Origin: Flavobacterium sp. xlx-214
GTDB taxonomy: Bacteria; Bacteroidota; Bacteroidia; Flavobacteriales; Flavobacteriaceae
Length of the DNA: 64,000 nucleotides
NCBI RefSeq assembly: GCF_013874595.1
Contig: NZ_CP059431.1
Coordinates: 1,302,001-1,366,000 of the forward strand
Direction of reading: 5' to 3'
The notes beneath the pieces are model-generated. The model was not told the origin of the DNA, searched no databases, and was given only the letters and a program-made list of their open reading frames with translations. This document shows positions 61,917 to 64,000 of this stretch, piece by piece. Each line of letters begins with the position of its first letter. The first letter of the stretch is position 1. The position numbers were made by a program, and so were the translations under genes.

Positions 61917-62996
61917 TTAATCAATGGGTTTGTAAAGGTTTAGTTTTAAATCGTAATAATTTCGATTATCGTTTTCAATATAAATGAACGCTTTTTTTCT
62001 ATTTTCTAAAATCATTTCTGTAGGAATCACAACGTTTTCTCTGTACGAAAATTCATCCTTCTCGTAATTAATAGCCAAAGGTTCCGAGCAACTGAATTTT
62101 AAGTAACCAAAATCATTCTTTTTTGATGGTTTTATTTTCCATTTCATCGAAACTAAATCTAAAAGGCCAAATTCATCGTTGGTTTTCATAATGGCATAAG
62201 CAAAATTTTGTTGATTGTGACGCCAATTGTAAGATTCATTAAACGTTTCTTTTAATTTCTTACCTTTTAATAATGATACAAAATTATATTGATTTTCAGT
62301 AGGTTGAATCAAAAACCATACGTCTTTGTCTTTAGAGTAAATTTGCTTTCTATCAGGGAAAAATTCGAGATTTTTGAGATGTGGAAAAGCTTCGCCTTGC
62401 TGATTTATAATGCTAAAGTACGTTTTGCCGTTGAGTACTTTTTTAGCAACTGCATAATACTTGTTTTGAAACTTGAAAACATTAAAAAGTAAATGGTTAT
62501 CTTGCGTTGCATCGTAAAATTTAGGATTGAAATTGGATATATTTCCGTTTGCATCTACTTCAAAACCTGCAACATTTTCTTTTACTCTGTGTTTATTGCT
62601 GATTTTTTCTTGATTGTAAGGAGCTTGCATCATTTCTAAAGTCCGCGGGCTTGTTTCCGTTGAAATAATTGCATATCCTTCATTACTACCCGCTATTTTT
62701 CCATGACAACCATCCTCGTAATCATTTGATGATGTACTTAAACTGTAATAAAAATTAAGATTTGGTGTAAAAAAATAACTATCATGCAAAACAGGTTCAG
62801 TGACTTTTTTCTTGGTTATTTTATGGAATAGTCCCCATTTATCATCTTTTTCTGAATAATAAGGAATTAAATCGGTTGATTTGTAAGTTTTTATCTTTTC
62901 AACTAATAAAGAAGTTGCTCTTTCTTCACAAGATTTTTCTTGTGCAAAAAAAGTTGTTGGTAAGGCAATAAAAAGGAATAGGATTCTTTTTTTCAT
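61917..62996 (-). CDS. Unknown secreted protein, 359 aa
   Basis: A signal peptide (MKKRILFLFIALPTTFFAQ) and a mature domain of about 340 residues rich in beta strands and aromatic residues. Segments such as KDDKWGLFHKITKKKVTEP and EFGLLDLVSMKWKIKP resemble WG (KWGL-type) repeats, suggesting a beta-sheet repeat fold. Role unknown. The ATG at 62996 is preferred over a TTG at 62999. Probably cotranscribed with trmN6. Confidence 0.75.
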   Translation of the reverse strand: MKKRILFLFIALPTTFFAQEKSCEERATSLLVEKIKTYKSTDLIPYYSEKDDKWGLFHKITKKKVTEPVLHDSYFFTPNLNFYYSLSTSSNDYEDGCHGKIAGSNEGYAIISTETSPRTLEMMQAPYNQEKISNKHRVKENVAGFEVDANGNISNFNPKFYDATQDNHLLFNVFKFQNKYYAVAKKVLNGKTYFSIINQQGEAFPHLKNLEFFPDRKQIYSKDKDVWFLIQPTENQYNFVSLLKGKKLKETFNESYNWRHNQQNFAYAIMKTNDEFGLLDLVSMKWKIKPSKKNDFGYLKFSCSEPLAINYEKDEFSYRENVVIPTEMILENRKKAFIYIENDNRNYYDLKLNLYKPID

Positions 62997-63042
62997 CAAT
63001 GAAATTTTATTTCAAAATTAAAAAAAAGAAACTAGATAAAGT

Positions 63043-63567
63043 TTATAAATATAAATCTATTAAACCGTTAGGAGTATTGAAAAGGATTGATTTTTCAGCA
63101 CGATTTACTTCAATAATGAACTCATCAATTACGGGTACTAAAATAATAGCATCGCCGTTTTCAATTTCAAATAAGGCTTGAACGCCATTATCAACAATAC
63201 GTAAAATGGTTCCAAAGTTACCTAAGCGCTGATCAATTGCTTGAAAACCTTCCACTTCGTGGTAATAAAATTTGTTGCCTTCTAGTTTTGGCAACATAGC
63301 TAATGGTAAATATACATCTTTACCAACTATATCATCAGCAGCATCTTCAGAATCAATGTCTTCAAACTGAGTTCTTAGAAATTTTTCCTTATGTAGGGAT
63401 GCTTTTTCAATAAAAAAAGGAACCAAATGTCCGTTGATGTCAACGAACATTGATTCCAATTCTGTGTACAATTCAGGCTCGTCGGTATCCAAAAACACCA
63501 AAACTTCGCCTTTGAAACTAAATTTCTTTGCGATTTTACCTAAATAAAAACAATCTTTTTTACGCAT
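63043..63567 (-). CDS. rimM: Ribosome maturation factor RimM
   Basis: 174 residues. N-terminal RimM domain (FYLGKIAKKFSFKGEVLVFLDTD) and C-terminal PRC-barrel (YYHEVEGFQAID ... VPVIDEFIIEVN). It assists 30S head assembly and binds S19. It follows rpsP by 17 bases, the usual rpsP-rimM pairing. Confidence 0.94.
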   Translation of the reverse strand: MRKKDCFYLGKIAKKFSFKGEVLVFLDTDEPELYTELESMFVDINGHLVPFFIEKASLHKEKFLRTQFEDIDSEDAADDIVGKDVYLPLAMLPKLEGNKFYYHEVEGFQAIDQRLGNFGTILRIVDNGVQALFEIENGDAIILVPVIDEFIIEVNRAEKSILFNTPNGLIDLYL

Positions 63568-63584
63568 TTAAAATCGCTTAAGAA

Positions 63585-64000
63585 TTATGCTTCAGTTTCT
63601 TCTGTATTTTCTTCTACTTCTGGCGTAGCTTCTTCTGCGTTTGCTGTTTCAGCAGCAGCTTTAGCTTCAGCAGCAGCAGCAATACGTTTTGCATTCACTT
63701 CTTTTTCAGCAGCTAAAGCAGCAGCTTTCGCAGCAGCTTTGTTATCAGCTAATCCAGAAACTTTAGCGCCAACTTTGTTTGCTTTTTCATCTAACCAAGC
63801 AGCAAATTTAGCATCAGCTTGTTCTTGAGTTAAAGCACCTTTACGAACACCTCCGTTTAAGTGGTGTTTTAATAAAGCACCTTTGTAAGATAAGATAGCT
63901 TTAGCAGTATCTGTTGGTTGTGCACCGTTAAATAACCATTTTGCAGCAGCATCAATGTTTAAATCAATTGTTGCAGGGTTAGTGTTAGGATTGTAAGTTC
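63585..64000 (-). CDS. rpsP: 30S ribosomal protein S16, 3' part
   Basis: The last 137 codons and stop are in the window; the 5' end is cut off at 64000. Residues TYNPNTNPATIDLNIDAAAKWLFNGAQPTDTAKAIL are the conserved S16 core; the rest is a long Bacteroidota-type tail rich in Ala, Lys and Glu (ending EENTEETEA). Cotranscribed with rimM. Confidence 0.95.
   Translation of the reverse strand, partial: TYNPNTNPATIDLNIDAAAKWLFNGAQPTDTAKAILSYKGALLKHHLNGGVRKGALTQEQADAKFAAWLDEKANKVGAKVSGLADNKAAAKAAALAAEKEVNAKRIAAAAEAKAAAETANAEEATPEVEENTEETEA

Noticed and set aside
1-64000. tRNA or rRNA genes, prophage, insertion sequence or replication origin
   Set aside because: No cloverleaf-like or CCA-ending segments, no transposase or integrase, no phage structural genes and no DnaA-box cluster were found on reading either strand.

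Overview
The window is chromosomal DNA of a low-GC member of the Bacteroidota, almost certainly a Flavobacteriaceae (Flavobacterium/Myroides-like; the genus cannot be fixed from this stretch). The support is: type IX secretion (T9SS) sorting domains, a TonB-dependent receptor with a carboxypeptidase-regulatory-like N-terminus, DUF4271/DUF4296/DUF4476/DUF5687 family genes, an S16 protein with a long Ala/Glu tail, repeated TANNTTTG promoter boxes and no Shine-Dalgarno signals. I see no rRNA, tRNA, CRISPR array, transposase or prophage.

Layout. 0-6.2 kb (minus): a tightly overlapping cluster with its own promoter, speD-like AdoMet decarboxylase > DUF4178 zinc-ribbon membrane protein > DUF350 > membrane-fused aminopropyltransferase > Tat-exported FAD amine-oxidase-like lipoprotein > polytopic membrane protein. 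It looks like an envelope-associated polyamine system. 6.2-16.4 kb: housekeeping and accessory genes (pckA, DUF423, saccharopine dehydrogenase-like, TlpA-like lipoprotein, oligopeptide-type double ABC ATPase, OsmC, a PolB-type exonuclease, serine hydrolase, XRE regulator with membrane partner). The osmC leader carries a short ORF and mutually exclusive antiterminator/terminator hairpins. 16.4-19.4 kb: an accessory island of small orphan genes separated by five copies of a REP-doublet-like palindromic repeat. 19.4-29.4 kb: fumarase, hemD, DUF4271, polyprenol-phosphate mannosyltransferase, pyrC, DUF4296, tyrS, a TonB-C-like protein and a LuxE-like synthetase. 29.4-36.8 kb: T9SS cargo, a bare T9SS tail protein, a beta-helix lipoprotein, a TonB receptor and a PhoP/PhoR-like two-component pair. 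36.8-46.7 kb: trmB, LysE-like exporter, alkyltransferase-like protein, RCC1/T9SS protein, tpx, and an Fe-S group (Mrp, NifU, TrxR-like ferredoxin reductase, ferredoxin) interrupted by an ABC exporter pair. 46.7-50.2 kb: acyl-CoA dehydrogenase, a plug-domain-only protein, a 56-aa membrane protein and a radical SAM protein. 50.2-61.0 kb: a six-gene methionine operon (metY-metX-thrA-metZ-metH-metF, minus strand). 61.2-64 kb: trmN6, an unknown secreted protein, rimM and the end of rpsP.

The most notable result is upstream of the methionine operon. A TTG-N19-TACATTTG promoter is followed by a 20-codon leader peptide with six Met residues (60927-60989), then an antiterminator strand complementary to the ascending side of an intrinsic terminator that lies just before metY. 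This is the architecture of classical amino-acid attenuation, here specific for methionine, controlling the route from aspartate to methionine including B12-dependent MetH and MetF. The second notable element is the osmC leader, with the same logic but no obvious amino-acid bias. Third are the REP-doublet gene/repeat array and the polyamine-envelope cluster.
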